The notes: generated from the letters alone by a model not told the origin. A stretch of 22,813 nt of DNA from Butyricicoccus sp. (GCA_020025885.1 JAHHRJ010000037.1:1-22813); one strand, 5' to 3'; counted from the first letter of the stretch, positions 12,569-22,543 are shown. Program-made: numbers and translations.

Positions 12569-12595
12569 GATTTTTCCTTTTCCGTAATGTTTCTG

Positions 12596-14185
12596 TCATT
12601 TCAGATGCAGCAGGCGCACCAGCTTTTCACCCTTTGGCATCATCATGACATCATCTTTTTCCAGTACGCCCAGTGCCAGAAGCAACGCAAGATATAAGAC
12701 ACCTGCCACACAGATTGCAAGCACAACACCTACATTATTGCCAAGCAAGCCCGAAGACAGCTTATAGGTGATGTATGCGCCCGCACCCATACCGATAGAT
12801 GCCGCCATCGGACGAATCAACAGTTTATCCAGTCCGGGCAGTTTCACATACTTGCGCAGTACGATCAAATTGACCGTTGTGATAAACGCATAGCAAACCA
12901 CCGTGCCAAACGGCGCACCATAGATATTGACATTCGGCATACCAACCAGCGTATAGTTTATAACGACTTTAATGCCACCGCCAATTATCATGGAAATGAC
13001 CGGCACACGCACACGCCCTGCCGCCTGCAAAACGGCATTTGTGAGGCTCACGAGTGCAACAAATGGGATGGCAAACGCCAACACGCGCAGGCATGCCGCT
13101 CCAACACCTGGATCACCTGCAAACAGCATCTGAATAATCGGACCAGACAAGATAAAGTAGCCGGTTCCAGCCGGAAGCGCAATGAGCATTGCAATGCGCA
13201 TGGCACTGCCCAAGTTCTTGGCAGTCAGCTCATGATTATGCTGCGCCATCGCGCCAGCAATCGCAGGCACAATGGAAATTGCAAGCGCCGCAATCAGTGT
13301 CTGCGGCAGATTGTACATCGTAAATGCCTTGCCGTTGTACATACCAAACAGCTCATTTGCTTCGGAGAGCGAATAGCCGATGGACTGCAAGCGTGATACG
13401 ACCATCGTGGTATCTACCAGTGTAGTGAGGCTCGTGACAGAGTTTGTGAGTGTGATTGGAATGACCAGCCACAGCAGATTATGCACCAGCTGCTTGCTGC
13501 CGCGGTATTCTGTGCTTTTCCCACGCGCATGCCGCGCAGGATCACGCATGTAATAGACCCAAATACCAACCGCTGCAATGCCTTCGCCAATGGTAATGCC
13601 CAAAATCGCAAGTGCTGTGCATACTTCCACAGCAAAGCCCTTGTACATGCCAAAAGCTGCAAAGCCAAGTCCCAAGAACAGCTTGCCCAGTGCTTCGACA
13701 AGCTGACTCATAGCTGTTGGCATCATGTTCGACTTGCCCTGATAGTAGCCGCGCACGACCGAAATGCAGGCAACAAAGAATACCGATGGCGCCACTGCCT
13801 TCATTGGCAGGACAGCCGCTGGGTTGTGGATCACATTGCCGATCCATTCTGCACCAAAATACAAGAATCCTGAGCACAGCGCACCCAGCGTAATAAACAC
13901 AAGTCCTGCAATGCGGATGATCGAACGGATTTCCCGATTACGCCCCAAGGTATAGGATTCCGATACCATCTTAGACAGCGCAACCGGAACACCTGCCGTG
14001 GAGATTACGAACATTGCAGTATAAAATTGATATGCCACATTGAATACGCCCATGCCCTCATCCAGCAGTAAGTGCTGGAGTGGGATCTTAAACAGCGCAC
14101 CAATGACTTTGACCATCAGGTTTGCAACCAATAGAATGATCGCACCCTGTAAAAATGTCTGTTTTTTATTTTGTTGCTGCGGCAA
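12596..14185 (-). CDS. SpoVB/YabM-like polysaccharide flippase (MOP superfamily)
   Basis: A 529-residue membrane protein with about 14 hydrophobic segments, the layout of the MVF/PST branch of MOP lipid-linked oligosaccharide flippases. The N-terminus (FLQGAIILLVANLMVKVIGALFKIP, here two overlapping helix parts) and FNVAYQFYTAMFVISTAGVPVALSKMVSE match the SpoVB group. Its position before mazG equals yabM in B. subtilis. Members move lipid-linked peptidoglycan or polysaccharide precursors; in SpoVB this serves the spore cortex, but which one applies here is open. No nearby ATG exists; translation probably begins at the TTG at 14185 with GGAAAGGG eight bases upstream. Confidence 0.9.
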   Translation of the reverse strand: MPQQQNKKQTFLQGAIILLVANLMVKVIGALFKIPLQHLLLDEGMGVFNVAYQFYTAMFVISTAGVPVALSKMVSESYTLGRNREIRSIIRIAGLVFITLGALCSGFLYFGAEWIGNVIHNPAAVLPMKAVAPSVFFVACISVVRGYYQGKSNMMPTAMSQLVEALGKLFLGLGFAAFGMYKGFAVEVCTALAILGITIGEGIAAVGIWVYYMRDPARHARGKSTEYRGSKQLVHNLLWLVIPITLTNSVTSLTTLVDTTMVVSRLQSIGYSLSEANELFGMYNGKAFTMYNLPQTLIAALAISIVPAIAGAMAQHNHELTAKNLGSAMRIAMLIALPAGTGYFILSGPIIQMLFAGDPGVGAACLRVLAFAIPFVALVSLTNAVLQAAGRVRVPVISMIIGGGIKVVINYTLVGMPNVNIYGAPFGTVVCYAFITTVNLIVLRKYVKLPGLDKLLIRPMAASIGMGAGAYITYKLSSGLLGNNVGVVLAICVAGVLYLALLLALGVLEKDDVMMMPKGEKLVRLLHLK

Positions 14186-14218
14186 ATCTGCACGCCCTTT
14201 CCAATAGAGTCTTAAAGT

Positions 14219-14611
14219 TTACAGGGGATTGCCGCAGCCAGCACAATAGGCATCCTCTCGGCTGCACTGTTTGCCGCAATGTGGGCAGATGCAGACCGTT
14301 TTGAGCGATGCGAGTTCTGTGCGCAGGGCGTCCAGCTCGGTATGCAGGGCGTCAAGAGCAAGCAGCTTATCCTCAATGGAATCGTCCTCCGTTTCTGCGC
14401 CTTGATGGATATCATAGATCACCTTTCCGATTTCCTTATAGAGGACTTCGCATTCGGTGTTGCGGTCAAAAATCTGGAGATTGAGACGGGTCGCCTGTGC
14501 CATTTCATTTGCCTTACGTCCCGCGCGATCTGCCGCACGAACGGTTGCCGTGCGTGTCTGCTCTGCAACCACCTTGATCTTTTCCAAAATCATTGAAACA
14601 TTGCTATCCAT
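14219..14611 (-). CDS. Helical protein with C-terminal zinc ribbon
   Basis: A 130-residue protein. About residues 1-108 are helical and probably coiled-coil (MILEKIKVVAEQTRTATVRA, later LDALHTELDALRTELASL). The C-terminus holds CPHCGKQCSREDAYCAGCG, two CxxC knuckles forming a zinc ribbon. No signal or membrane segment. Function unknown; such proteins are widespread in Clostridia and are sometimes annotated only as zinc-ribbon domain proteins. The Met at 14611 is chosen because AAAGGAG lies nine bases upstream. It is 45 bases after the nucleoside-kinase-like gene and 33 before the flippase start, so all belong to one transcript. Confidence 0.85.
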   Translation of the reverse strand: MDSNVSMILEKIKVVAEQTRTATVRAADRAGRKANEMAQATRLNLQIFDRNTECEVLYKEIGKVIYDIHQGAETEDDSIEDKLLALDALHTELDALRTELASLKTVCICPHCGKQCSREDAYCAGCGNPL

Positions 14612-14655
14612 TTTTAACTTCTCCTTTCGCAGGTCTTTCAACCTGCCGCTGTTAT

Positions 14656-15579
14656 TTATCCAATAAATTCATGCAAAACGGAAGCTTCTGGAATATATAG
14701 TTCATATGCGATCGACTCAAACGAATCTGCTGCGCGGCGCGCATCCAGCAGATCCGCCTTTTCTAGGGCTTCTGGATGTGTATCTAAGGTTTCCCGCAGT
14801 GCCGGATATAAAATATTGCTCTCATATGGCAGATAGGTGTCGATCGTAAACTCTGCATAATGGCGATAAGGCGCAATATACAGGCGTTCGCCGCGGCGCA
14901 CGGAAAGCCACTGGCGAATGGTATCTGCAACGGATGCATTGCGGAATTTGGAATCACGCAGCGCACGGCGTGCAAAGCGCAGCACCTCTGGCGTAAATCT
15001 GCCGCCCTCATACATGACCTGTGCTTCCAGTGACAGGTATACACAGCTTGCCAGTTCGCCGAGTCCACCTGTAATGACATCGTTGAGTGAATGAATGCCC
15101 TCAATGATTACAATTTCATTTTTGCCTAGGCGCATCGGTGTCACATTTTCCGTCTGCTGTCCAGTCGCAAAATCAAAATACGGGACAAGAATTTCCTCTC
15201 CCTTAGACAGCTTGCGCAAGTGCTCACTTAAGAGCTCTAAATTCATGCACAGCGGGGATTCCAAGTCAATGACGTCATTTTCCTCATCATACGGCATGGA
15301 ATAGGTATCTCTTGTCAGATAATAGTCATCCATCGAGATCCGGCGGCTGTGAATGCCTTGACGCTCGATCGCACGACATAAGCGATCTGCTGTTGTGGTT
15401 TTTCCCGCCGAGGACGGACCATTGAGCAATAAAATCGGGCGGTCTGTTAAGCGTTCCGCCAAAATCTCTGCGGTGTCATCAATCTGTTTCAGATATGCCG
15501 CTTCGCTTTCTTCGATAAAGCCTTTGGGGTCAAGTTTTGCGCGTGTATTGATCGTATTCAGCTCATAAGTTTTCAGCAT
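14656..15579 (-). CDS. Uridine kinase / PRK-family nucleoside kinase
   Basis: A 307-residue P-loop kinase: Walker A GPSSAGKT (about 54-61), SMDDYYL near residue 82, IIEGIHSLN near 160 in the Walker-B region, and a C-terminal helical part. It resembles the clostridial nucleoside kinases related to Udk and to the kinase half of threonyl-tRNA-synthetase-like fusions, but lacks an N-terminal TGS part. Probable reaction: phosphorylation of uridine or cytidine; the substrate is inferred. The Met at 15579 follows AAAGGAGG; its first codons overlap the end of hemZ by 17 bases, so it is coupled to hemZ. Confidence 0.87.
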   Translation of the reverse strand: MLKTYELNTINTRAKLDPKGFIEESEAAYLKQIDDTAEILAERLTDRPILLLNGPSSAGKTTTADRLCRAIERQGIHSRRISMDDYYLTRDTYSMPYDEENDVIDLESPLCMNLELLSEHLRKLSKGEEILVPYFDFATGQQTENVTPMRLGKNEIVIIEGIHSLNDVITGGLGELASCVYLSLEAQVMYEGGRFTPEVLRFARRALRDSKFRNASVADTIRQWLSVRRGERLYIAPYRHYAEFTIDTYLPYESNILYPALRETLDTHPEALEKADLLDARRAADSFESIAYELYIPEASVLHEFIG

Positions 15580-17047
15580 AGTTTTCCTCCTTTTCCCCGA
15601 GCAAATGACGCTTTCCAGTATCGATCCGTACACCAGCACTCATATACTCTTTTGGGTATTTGGGCGCATTGAATCGGGTGATCTTCCCACTTTCCGGCTC
15701 CACACGTTTGGACACACCACCTGCACCACAAGAAAGGATCGTCTGAATCTCTTCCATCATCGCAATGTTATAAAAACTCTCAGTTTCTGGCTTACACCAG
15801 CCAACATTTTCAAATCCGCCCGCAGAAAATTTCTGCCGATACAGATAATATGGACCATAGCCATGCTTTGGCAGCTGTTCCTGCACAAAATCCAGCATCT
15901 TTGCCACACAGTCATGCTGTGCCGCATTCGCCGCACGGTCAGATAAGTCCGCGCCGCGCTTGATCGCCAATGTATGCACCGTAATATTCTCTGGCTCAAG
16001 CTCCAACAAACGCTCGATCGTTCGTCCAAAGGATTCCGGCGTATCTCCCGCAAGTCCCACGATGGTATCCATATTGATGACCGGAAACCCAAGTGCTCTT
16101 GCCTGCTCGTAAGCGCGCACCACATCTTCCGCGCTGTGCTTGCGCCCAATTCGCGCCAAAACCGCGTCATTCATGGTCTGCGGGTTGATGGACACACGAT
16201 CCGCACCACCTGCGCGAATGGCTTGCAGTTTTTGTGGTGTAATGGTGTCTGGGCGTCCTGCTTCTACAGTATATTCACGCAGTACAGAAAAATCCATTAC
16301 ATTTGCTGTTGTTTCCATCAGTCTTGCAAGCTGGTCTGCGGATAGGGTCGTTGGGGTACCGCCGCCAATATAGACCGAGGTTACTTTCCTGCCAAGTTCT
16401 TTCAGCAGTGCACCAGTTGCCGTCACTTCTTTGCACAATGCATCCAAATAGGGTGCAATCATATCTGCCGAGCGTTCAATGGAACTGGATACAAAGGAAC
16501 AGTACGAACAGCGGGACGGACAGAACGGAATGCCCAAGTATAAGGATACTTCATCCTCTGACAAACTGTCCACCGCCTGCTGTGCATACGCCGCACAGCG
16601 TACTGCCAGTGCTGTCCGCTCAGGTGAAACGAAATATCGCGTGCGGAAGCGGTCTGCCACCTCGCCGCGTGTCATGCCCCGTTCTAAAAGAGAACGCACC
16701 AGTTTTGCAGGACGCACGCCAGTGAGTGCCCCCCATGCCGGCAGTGTCTCCAGCGTCGGTGCTACGGTATCATAGATCCCCAGCTTCACAAGCTCAGAAA
16801 ATGTGCGCTTGCGTGCCATTTCATCTTGACCCGCAATATCGCCTGTTCGGGTGCTCGTGCGTGTCACGCCAGCAAGTCTTGTCTCTGTCGTGATGATGAC
16901 CGCATCCTGTTCCTCTCTAAGTGTCGAACAGCAAAAATCATTCTGCCCATCGTCTTCCTGTCTGCTGAGCAGGGCAGTGGGCAAGAGCTGGAACAGCATT
17001 TCCTCTGCCGCATGTTTGAGATCATGCCCAATCAGTGTATAATTCAT
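15563..17047 (-). CDS. hemZ: Radical SAM coproporphyrinogen dehydrogenase-like HemZ
   Basis: A 494-residue radical SAM protein of the HemN/HemZ group. The [4Fe-4S]-SAM motif is CPSRCSYC (C176, C180, C183) in LGIPFCPSRCSYCSF; GGGTPTTL follows at about 236 and NMDTIVGL near 306. The N-terminal 165 residues form the HemZ-specific part (ETLPAWGALTGVRPAKLV). HemZ is named for oxygen-independent coproporphyrinogen III oxidation, but activity has been doubtful in several Firmicutes, and no other heme gene is in view. ATGA overlap with the MBL hydrolase upstream; 17-base overlap with the kinase downstream. The order recJ-relA-dtd-MBL-hemZ is common in Clostridia. Confidence 0.93.
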   Translation of the reverse strand: MNYTLIGHDLKHAAEEMLFQLLPTALLSRQEDDGQNDFCCSTLREEQDAVIITTETRLAGVTRTSTRTGDIAGQDEMARKRTFSELVKLGIYDTVAPTLETLPAWGALTGVRPAKLVRSLLERGMTRGEVADRFRTRYFVSPERTALAVRCAAYAQQAVDSLSEDEVSLYLGIPFCPSRCSYCSFVSSSIERSADMIAPYLDALCKEVTATGALLKELGRKVTSVYIGGGTPTTLSADQLARLMETTANVMDFSVLREYTVEAGRPDTITPQKLQAIRAGGADRVSINPQTMNDAVLARIGRKHSAEDVVRAYEQARALGFPVINMDTIVGLAGDTPESFGRTIERLLELEPENITVHTLAIKRGADLSDRAANAAQHDCVAKMLDFVQEQLPKHGYGPYYLYRQKFSAGGFENVGWCKPETESFYNIAMMEEIQTILSCGAGGVSKRVEPESGKITRFNAPKYPKEYMSAGVRIDTGKRHLLGEKEENYAENL

Positions 17048-17688
17048 TTTCCAACCGCCTGACGGATATAAGGATTCATGCGGCGTTCCTCGTCCAATGT
17101 GGATGCGCCTTCATGTCCGGGCAATACATGCAGATTTTCCGGAATCTCACTCAGACGCTTGAGCGAACGCAGCATGGTTGGAAAATCGCCGCCTTCCAAG
17201 TCACAGCGTCCACACTCATGGCGGAACAGGGTGTCCCCTGTAAACAGAACATCGTTTACGCGGATGCAGCTTGAACCCGGCGTATGCCCAGGCGTATGCA
17301 GATAGGTCGCCGTCAGGCTGCCAATTGCAATTTCTGTGCCATCCTCTGCGAGCACATCCGGTTTCAGTGCTTCATAGCCTGTGCGAGACAGTCCAAACGA
17401 GCGCATAGACTTTGCCAGCTTCTCTGGCTGCAACATCCACAAATCTTCCTTGTGGATGGCAATCTTTGCACCAGTTGCCTGCTGTACATCGTGTACGGCA
17501 AGAATATGGTCAAAGTGCCCATGGGTCAAAAGCACCCACGTGAGCTTGACCTCCTCTTGTTCTGCTACCTGCACGATTCCCTTGGCATTTTCACCCGGGT
17601 CAATGACTGCACCGATCTTGGTATCTTCATCAAATACAATATAACAATTTGTGCCGACCATGCCAACACGCAGCTGTAAAATCTTCAT
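17044..17688 (-). CDS. MBL-fold hydrolase, YcbL/glyoxalase-II-like
   Basis: A 214-residue metallo-beta-lactamase-fold protein. Zinc ligands: THGHFDH (H56, H58, D60, H61), HTPGHTPGS, FTGDTLF and LPGHEG. It is shorter than true glyoxalase II (no C-terminal substrate domain), like the YcbL group that hydrolyses S-lactoylglutathione-type thioesters in vitro; since Clostridia mostly lack glutathione, the substrate is unclear. Good context conservation with dtd (14 bases upstream) and hemZ (four-base overlap). Confidence 0.92.
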   Translation of the reverse strand: MKILQLRVGMVGTNCYIVFDEDTKIGAVIDPGENAKGIVQVAEQEEVKLTWVLLTHGHFDHILAVHDVQQATGAKIAIHKEDLWMLQPEKLAKSMRSFGLSRTGYEALKPDVLAEDGTEIAIGSLTATYLHTPGHTPGSSCIRVNDVLFTGDTLFRHECGRCDLEGGDFPTMLRSLKRLSEIPENLHVLPGHEGASTLDEERRMNPYIRQAVGK

Positions 17689-17702
17689 CTTTGGTTCTCC
17701 TT

Positions 17703-18158
17703 TTATTGGGGACGCATTTCTGCCGTATCCATCCAGATGGTCACAGGACCATCATTGGTGAGTGAAACCTGCATATCTGCGCCGAACGTGCCAGTCGCGA
17801 CTGGCAGCCCACTCGCCTTGCAGCGCTCAATAAAGTGTTCATAGAGCGGGATCGCCGTTTCCGGACGTGCCGCACGAACAAAACTCGGACGCTTGCCCTT
17901 TCTGCAATCTCCGTATAGGGTAAACTGAGAAACGATCAGCAGTTCACCGCCAATATCGGCGCAAGATAAGTTCATTTTGTCATATTCATCAGTAAAAATA
18001 CGCAGTCCTACGCATTTGTCTGCCAGATAGTCCGCATCTTGTACAGTATCTCCCTCGCATACACCCAGCAGGATCACAAGCCCATGGGAAATCTGTCCCT
18101 GTACCTTACCGTCGATCGCAACAGCGGCATTTTTTGCGCGCTGAATCAAAACTCGCAT
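17703..18158 (-). CDS. dtd: D-aminoacyl-tRNA deacylase
   Basis: Removes D-amino acids (and glycine from tRNA-Ala) misloaded on tRNAs. The 151-residue size matches bacterial Dtd. Both active-site signatures are intact: SQFTLYGD (about 77-84) and TNDGPVTI near the C-terminus with the Gly-Pro motif. Starts at ATG 15 bases after the relA stop; part of the relA-dtd-MBL-hemZ run. Confidence 0.97.
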   Translation of the reverse strand: MRVLIQRAKNAAVAIDGKVQGQISHGLVILLGVCEGDTVQDADYLADKCVGLRIFTDEYDKMNLSCADIGGELLIVSQFTLYGDCRKGKRPSFVRAARPETAIPLYEHFIERCKASGLPVATGTFGADMQVSLTNDGPVTIWMDTAEMRPQ

Positions 18159-18173
18159 GATATCTTCCTTCTC

Positions 18174-20384
18174 TTAATGGGCGGCATCATTGGAAATACG
18201 CGCAACATCCATAACGCCCTTTGTATTTTTGAGGCGCGTCATAATATGTTTGAGCTGACGCACATCTGTTACATCGATGACCACATTGATCACGCCATAG
18301 CCGTCTTCCAGATCTCTTGCGCTGAGGTCACGCACATTGACCTTGGTCTGTGCGAGCAATACCATGACCTCTGCCAAAATTCCTGTGCGGCTGCGCGTGG
18401 AAATCTGCAATGCTGTGGAAAATTTGTTGCTTCGCTCGAGCAGATCTTCGTCCCACCAGCAGTTGACCCAACGGCTGCGGTCTTTGTCTTCTTCGTTGAT
18501 TCGCACATTCACACAGTCGCGTCTGTGAATGGAGACACCATATCCGCGGGTAATAAATCCGATGATATCATCGCCCGGAATTGGAGTACAGCAGCGCGCA
18601 AACTTTACAAGGCAGTTATCAATACCCTCAACGATCACGCCCGACTGGCTGTGGCGGTTTTTCTTCTCCGGCTGCTGTGCCTGTGCGACCATCTGCTCAG
18701 CCTTTTCGGCACGCTCTGCCGCACGGCGAATGCGTCCTACCTCATCCTTGACCTTGTTGATGACCTTGGTAATGGTGATACCGCCATAACCGATCGCCGC
18801 ATACATTTCATCAATGTTCTGGAAGATAAACTTGTTGAGCGTATTCTGCATGACTTCCTCATTTTCATAGAAGCCATTGTACAGCAGATTTGCGCGGAGT
18901 TCTCTGTCCAGATCTTCCTTGCCCTTGACGATATTTTCTTCGCGGCATTCTTTCTTAAACCACTGCTTGATCTTGTTGCGCGCTTCTGTCGTGCGCACGA
19001 TCTTGAGCCAGTCACGGCTCGGACCATGTGTCTCCTTGCTCGTCAGGATCTCAACGATATCACCGTTTTTCAGGTGGCTGTCGATCTGTACAATGCGTCC
19101 ATTGACCTTTGCACCTGTCATACGGTTGCCCACCGCCGAGTGGATTGCATATGCCATATCGATGGGGGTTGCACCCGCTGGCATGTTGATGACATCGCCC
19201 TTCGGGGTAAAGACAAACACTTCATCCGCAAACAGCTCCACCTTAATCGCCTTAATGAAGTCCTCTGCCTCGGTGTCCTGCTGTGCTTCCAGCAGCTGAC
19301 GAATCCATGAGAATGCCTCCTCATTGCCGACGCGGTCAAGTCCCTGTTTATACTTCCAGTGCGCCGCAACGCCATACTCTGCCATCTTGTGCATTTCTCC
19401 GGTACGGATCTGGATTTCAAATGGGATACCCTCGCGCCCGATGACAGTTGTGTGCAAAGACTGATAGCCGTTTGGCTTCGGCGTGGAAATATAATCCTTA
19501 AAGCGTCCCGGAATGGGCTTGTAGAGGTCATGCACATATCCCAGTACATTATAGCAGTCTGCCACGTCTTCCACAATCACGCGCACGGCACAGATATCAT
19601 AAATTTCATTGATGGTCTTATGCTGTGCATACATCTTGCGGTAAATGGAGTAGATGTGCTTGACACGCGCGGAGATGCTGTGCAAAATCTGCGCTTCATC
19701 GAGCTTGGATGTAATGCGCTCCTTGATATGGTCTAAGAACTCATCATATCGTTCCGACTCTTTTTCCAGCCCGTCTACAATTTCTTGGTATCCAATCGGG
19801 TCAAGGATCTGCAAACAGAGATCTTCCAGCTCCCACTTGATGCGGCTCATACCCAGACGGTGCGCGATCGGCGCATAGATTTCCATGGTTTCCAGTGCCT
19901 TATCGCGCTGCTTGCGCTCTGGCAGGAATTGGAATGTACGCGCATTGTGCAAACGGTCTGCAAGTTTAATGAGAATAACACGGATATCCTTTGCCATCGC
20001 CATAAACATCTTGCGCAAATCTTCAAACTGTTCCTGCTCCTTAGAGTAACGGAGCATGCCCAGTCTGGTAACACCATCTACCAGCTCGGCAACTGATGTG
20101 CCAAATTTATTTTCAATTTCACGATACCCAAACGTGGTATCCTCAATGCAGTCATGTAACAGTCCTGCACAGATGGAGTCGGTATCCAAACCCATCTCCA
20201 CAATAATTTTTGCGACCGCAACTGGATGAATGATATATGGCTCTCCATTGCGGCGTTTTTGTCCCTCATGTGCGGCAGCGGCGCATTCATATGCCGCACG
20301 GATCTTTTTCAAGTTGGCTGCGGGATTTTGCGCCTGTACACATTCGAGCAAAAAATCGATGTTATTTTTCATCGGAGCACTCAT
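18174..20384 (-). CDS. relA: Bifunctional (p)ppGpp synthetase/hydrolase RelA/SpoT
   Basis: Long RSH protein of 736 residues that makes and degrades the alarmone (p)ppGpp. Domains in order: HD hydrolase (about 25-180; H53, HDCIED at 77-82 intact, so hydrolysis is expected), synthetase (about 240-350; RFKDYISTPKPNGYQSLH, the RFKD type seen in bifunctional enzymes, and EIQIRTGEMHKMAE), TGS (about 390-450; VFTPKGDVINMPAGATPIDMAYAIHS), a helical/zinc-finger part with CCTPIPGDDIIGFITRG, and a C-terminal ACT domain (about 660-736). Start at the first Met; AAGGAAG and GGTAAGG lie upstream. It follows recJ by 47 bases without apt, which often lies between them. Confidence 0.96.
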   Translation of the reverse strand: MSAPMKNNIDFLLECVQAQNPAANLKKIRAAYECAAAAHEGQKRRNGEPYIIHPVAVAKIIVEMGLDTDSICAGLLHDCIEDTTFGYREIENKFGTSVAELVDGVTRLGMLRYSKEQEQFEDLRKMFMAMAKDIRVILIKLADRLHNARTFQFLPERKQRDKALETMEIYAPIAHRLGMSRIKWELEDLCLQILDPIGYQEIVDGLEKESERYDEFLDHIKERITSKLDEAQILHSISARVKHIYSIYRKMYAQHKTINEIYDICAVRVIVEDVADCYNVLGYVHDLYKPIPGRFKDYISTPKPNGYQSLHTTVIGREGIPFEIQIRTGEMHKMAEYGVAAHWKYKQGLDRVGNEEAFSWIRQLLEAQQDTEAEDFIKAIKVELFADEVFVFTPKGDVINMPAGATPIDMAYAIHSAVGNRMTGAKVNGRIVQIDSHLKNGDIVEILTSKETHGPSRDWLKIVRTTEARNKIKQWFKKECREENIVKGKEDLDRELRANLLYNGFYENEEVMQNTLNKFIFQNIDEMYAAIGYGGITITKVINKVKDEVGRIRRAAERAEKAEQMVAQAQQPEKKNRHSQSGVIVEGIDNCLVKFARCCTPIPGDDIIGFITRGYGVSIHRRDCVNVRINEEDKDRSRWVNCWWDEDLLERSNKFSTALQISTRSRTGILAEVMVLLAQTKVNVRDLSARDLEDGYGVINVVIDVTDVRQLKHIMTRLKNTKGVMDVARISNDAAH

Positions 20385-20431
20385 AACCTTACCACTTCCT
20401 TCGCTCTCAAGTCAGCCTTTACAGTCTTTTG

Positions 20432-22510
20432 TTATTTGCTCATCGACTGCAAGGTTTTGAGGACAACAGACTTTGAAATATCTGCCTTGCCCTCAATATG
20501 TTTTAGCAGAATGTTGAGTTGCCCCTCCCTAAAGTGGTAACTCAACAGCTGGCTTTCACTAAATACGTCCAAACAGACAAACAGCTTGCCAATGTTGATC
20601 TCTCTCCGGCTCTCCCAAGAAACTCTGCGGGACAGTGCACCATCTGGCACGGTAAGCCGTCCATCTTCGCTGCGGCTGATGATATGCCGCCATACTGCCA
20701 CAAGATCTTTCCGATCCGGCAGCAAAACGCGGGCTTCCCACGCGGTCAGCACACCATCGGACATAAAGTGATTATATAAATTCAGCAGCTTCTGGTCTGC
20801 CAGCACTTCGCAAGTGCTCAGTTTAATGTCGCGGATAATGAGCTGTACACTTCTGCGCCCACGATATTCATTGACTTCTAAGCAGAATGCTGCATCCACA
20901 TAGTTGCCCTGTGCAAATCCACAGCCACCCTGCCCTGTTCCAAATAGCATTGCCGTGTATTGTGTGCCATCCTTTGACAAGGTGAGGCGCACATGTCTGT
21001 CTGAAGAAATTGGGGTGATTTCTTCCACGAGTAAATCATTCATGGAAAAAATCGGCTGTGGATTGCCCATCCCAAATGGCTCCAAGATATCCAGCCCATC
21101 AATGGCATGGGTCGTAATAAACTCTGGCTCGATCGGGCAGTCAATGTGCAAAATGGGAATGAGGTCAGCTGGGTCTACATGTTCCTTTGCCCAGTCTGCC
21201 ATCTGTTTCTTAAACGCAGCAATATTCTCTTCCTTGATGGTGAGACCTGCCGCCAATTCATGCCCGCCAAAGCGTTCGAGAAGCGATCCACTGTCACAGA
21301 GCGCATCATACAGGTTAAAGCCCTTGACCGAGCGTCCAGAGCCCTTTCCCATGCCATCTTCCAGCGCAATCAATACGGTTGGACACGCATACCGATCACA
21401 CAGGCGTGAGCATACGATACCGATGACACCATGATGCCAATTTTTCCCCGCCAGTACGATCATCTGATCCTCAAGCGGGTCATATTCATGCCGCAGCTTT
21501 TGCAGTGCCTGATTTAAGATATCGTTTTCGGCTTCCTGACGCTGCTTGTTCTGTTCACAGAGTGCTGCCGCCAAGGACTGTGCCCGTCTTGGGTCATCCG
21601 TCAAAAACAGCTCTGCCGCCATATCTGCGTGCCCCAGTCGTCCTGCCGCATTGATACGCGGTGCAAGGATAAAGCTGATGACCGACGCAGTCAGCTTTTT
21701 GCCATACTGTCCAGACTCACGCAGCAGCATCGAAAGACCAATGTTGCTCGTCTCTGCCATGCGGCGCAGTCCAGCTGCTACAATGATACGGTTTTCTCCG
21801 CGCAGCGGCATCACATCCGCAACTGTTCCCAGCGCCACCAGATCGGCATACCGCTCCAAAATGGCTTGCTGCCCAACTTTCCCTGCAAGTGCACAGGCGA
21901 GCTTAAAGGCAACGCCAACGCCTGCAAGCTCGCGAAATGGATATTTGCTGTCCATGCGTTTGGGGTTAACCACTGCATTTGCATCGGGCAGTTCTTCGCG
22001 GCACGCATGGTGGTCGGTCACAACCACCTGCATGCCAAGTGCTCTTGCGTGTGCGATTTCCTCAAATGCAGATACGCCGGAATCCACCGTAATAATCACC
22101 CGTGTTCCCTCTTGCGCGAGATGATCCATCGCGGAAACACTCAAACCATAGCCTTCACTCAGGCGATCGGGAATATAATGCCGGACATTCGCGCCCATGG
22201 AACGCAGCATACGCGTCATCACGCAGGTCGAGGTCACGCCGTCCACGTCGTAATCGCCAAAGACAACGATTCGCTCGCCCTGTGTAATTGCCTCGTGCAC
22301 AACGCTGACTGCTTTATCCATATCCGGCAGTAAAAATGGATCATACAGACAACTCGCATCGGTTTCCAGAAATGCATGTGCTTTTTCTGGGGTATCAATG
22401 CCGCGTGCGCACAGCGCAGCCGCCGCAAGTGGGGTCATTCCGTAGCCATGTGCCAGCGACCGCACTTTGTCTAAATCAGGCTCAGCGGTCACCCATCGTT
22501 TCATTTTCAT
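20432..22510 (-). CDS. recJ: Single-stranded-DNA exonuclease RecJ
   Basis: 5'-3' ssDNA exonuclease for recombination and mismatch/base-excision repair. The 692 residues show the DHH phosphoesterase core: FGDYDVDGVTS (D86, D88, D90), TVDSGVSA (D143), TDHH (166-168), then DHHA1 with GGHELAAGLTI, the OB fold (about 460-570) and a C-terminal extension of about 120 residues as in Firmicute RecJ. Two Met codons compete for the start (22510 and 22504); AGGGAG lies five bases before the first and eleven before the second. First gene of the large minus-strand operon, from the promoter at 22544-22572. Confidence 0.96.
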   Translation of the reverse strand: MKMKRWVTAEPDLDKVRSLAHGYGMTPLAAAALCARGIDTPEKAHAFLETDASCLYDPFLLPDMDKAVSVVHEAITQGERIVVFGDYDVDGVTSTCVMTRMLRSMGANVRHYIPDRLSEGYGLSVSAMDHLAQEGTRVIITVDSGVSAFEEIAHARALGMQVVVTDHHACREELPDANAVVNPKRMDSKYPFRELAGVGVAFKLACALAGKVGQQAILERYADLVALGTVADVMPLRGENRIIVAAGLRRMAETSNIGLSMLLRESGQYGKKLTASVISFILAPRINAAGRLGHADMAAELFLTDDPRRAQSLAAALCEQNKQRQEAENDILNQALQKLRHEYDPLEDQMIVLAGKNWHHGVIGIVCSRLCDRYACPTVLIALEDGMGKGSGRSVKGFNLYDALCDSGSLLERFGGHELAAGLTIKEENIAAFKKQMADWAKEHVDPADLIPILHIDCPIEPEFITTHAIDGLDILEPFGMGNPQPIFSMNDLLVEEITPISSDRHVRLTLSKDGTQYTAMLFGTGQGGCGFAQGNYVDAAFCLEVNEYRGRRSVQLIIRDIKLSTCEVLADQKLLNLYNHFMSDGVLTAWEARVLLPDRKDLVAVWRHIISRSEDGRLTVPDGALSRRVSWESRREINIGKLFVCLDVFSESQLLSYHFREGQLNILLKHIEGKADISKSVVLKTLQSMSK

Positions 22511-22543
22511 GGTAACTCCCTCGAAGTACTTTTATTCAAACTT

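Noticed and set aside
11507..12697. 396-codon plus-strand open frame
   Set aside because: Runs antisense across hup, mazG and the flippase end; composition typical of reverse-strand noise.
18039..19310. 423-codon plus-strand open frame opposite dtd and relA
   Set aside because: Antisense to two clearly conserved genes; no recognisable domains.
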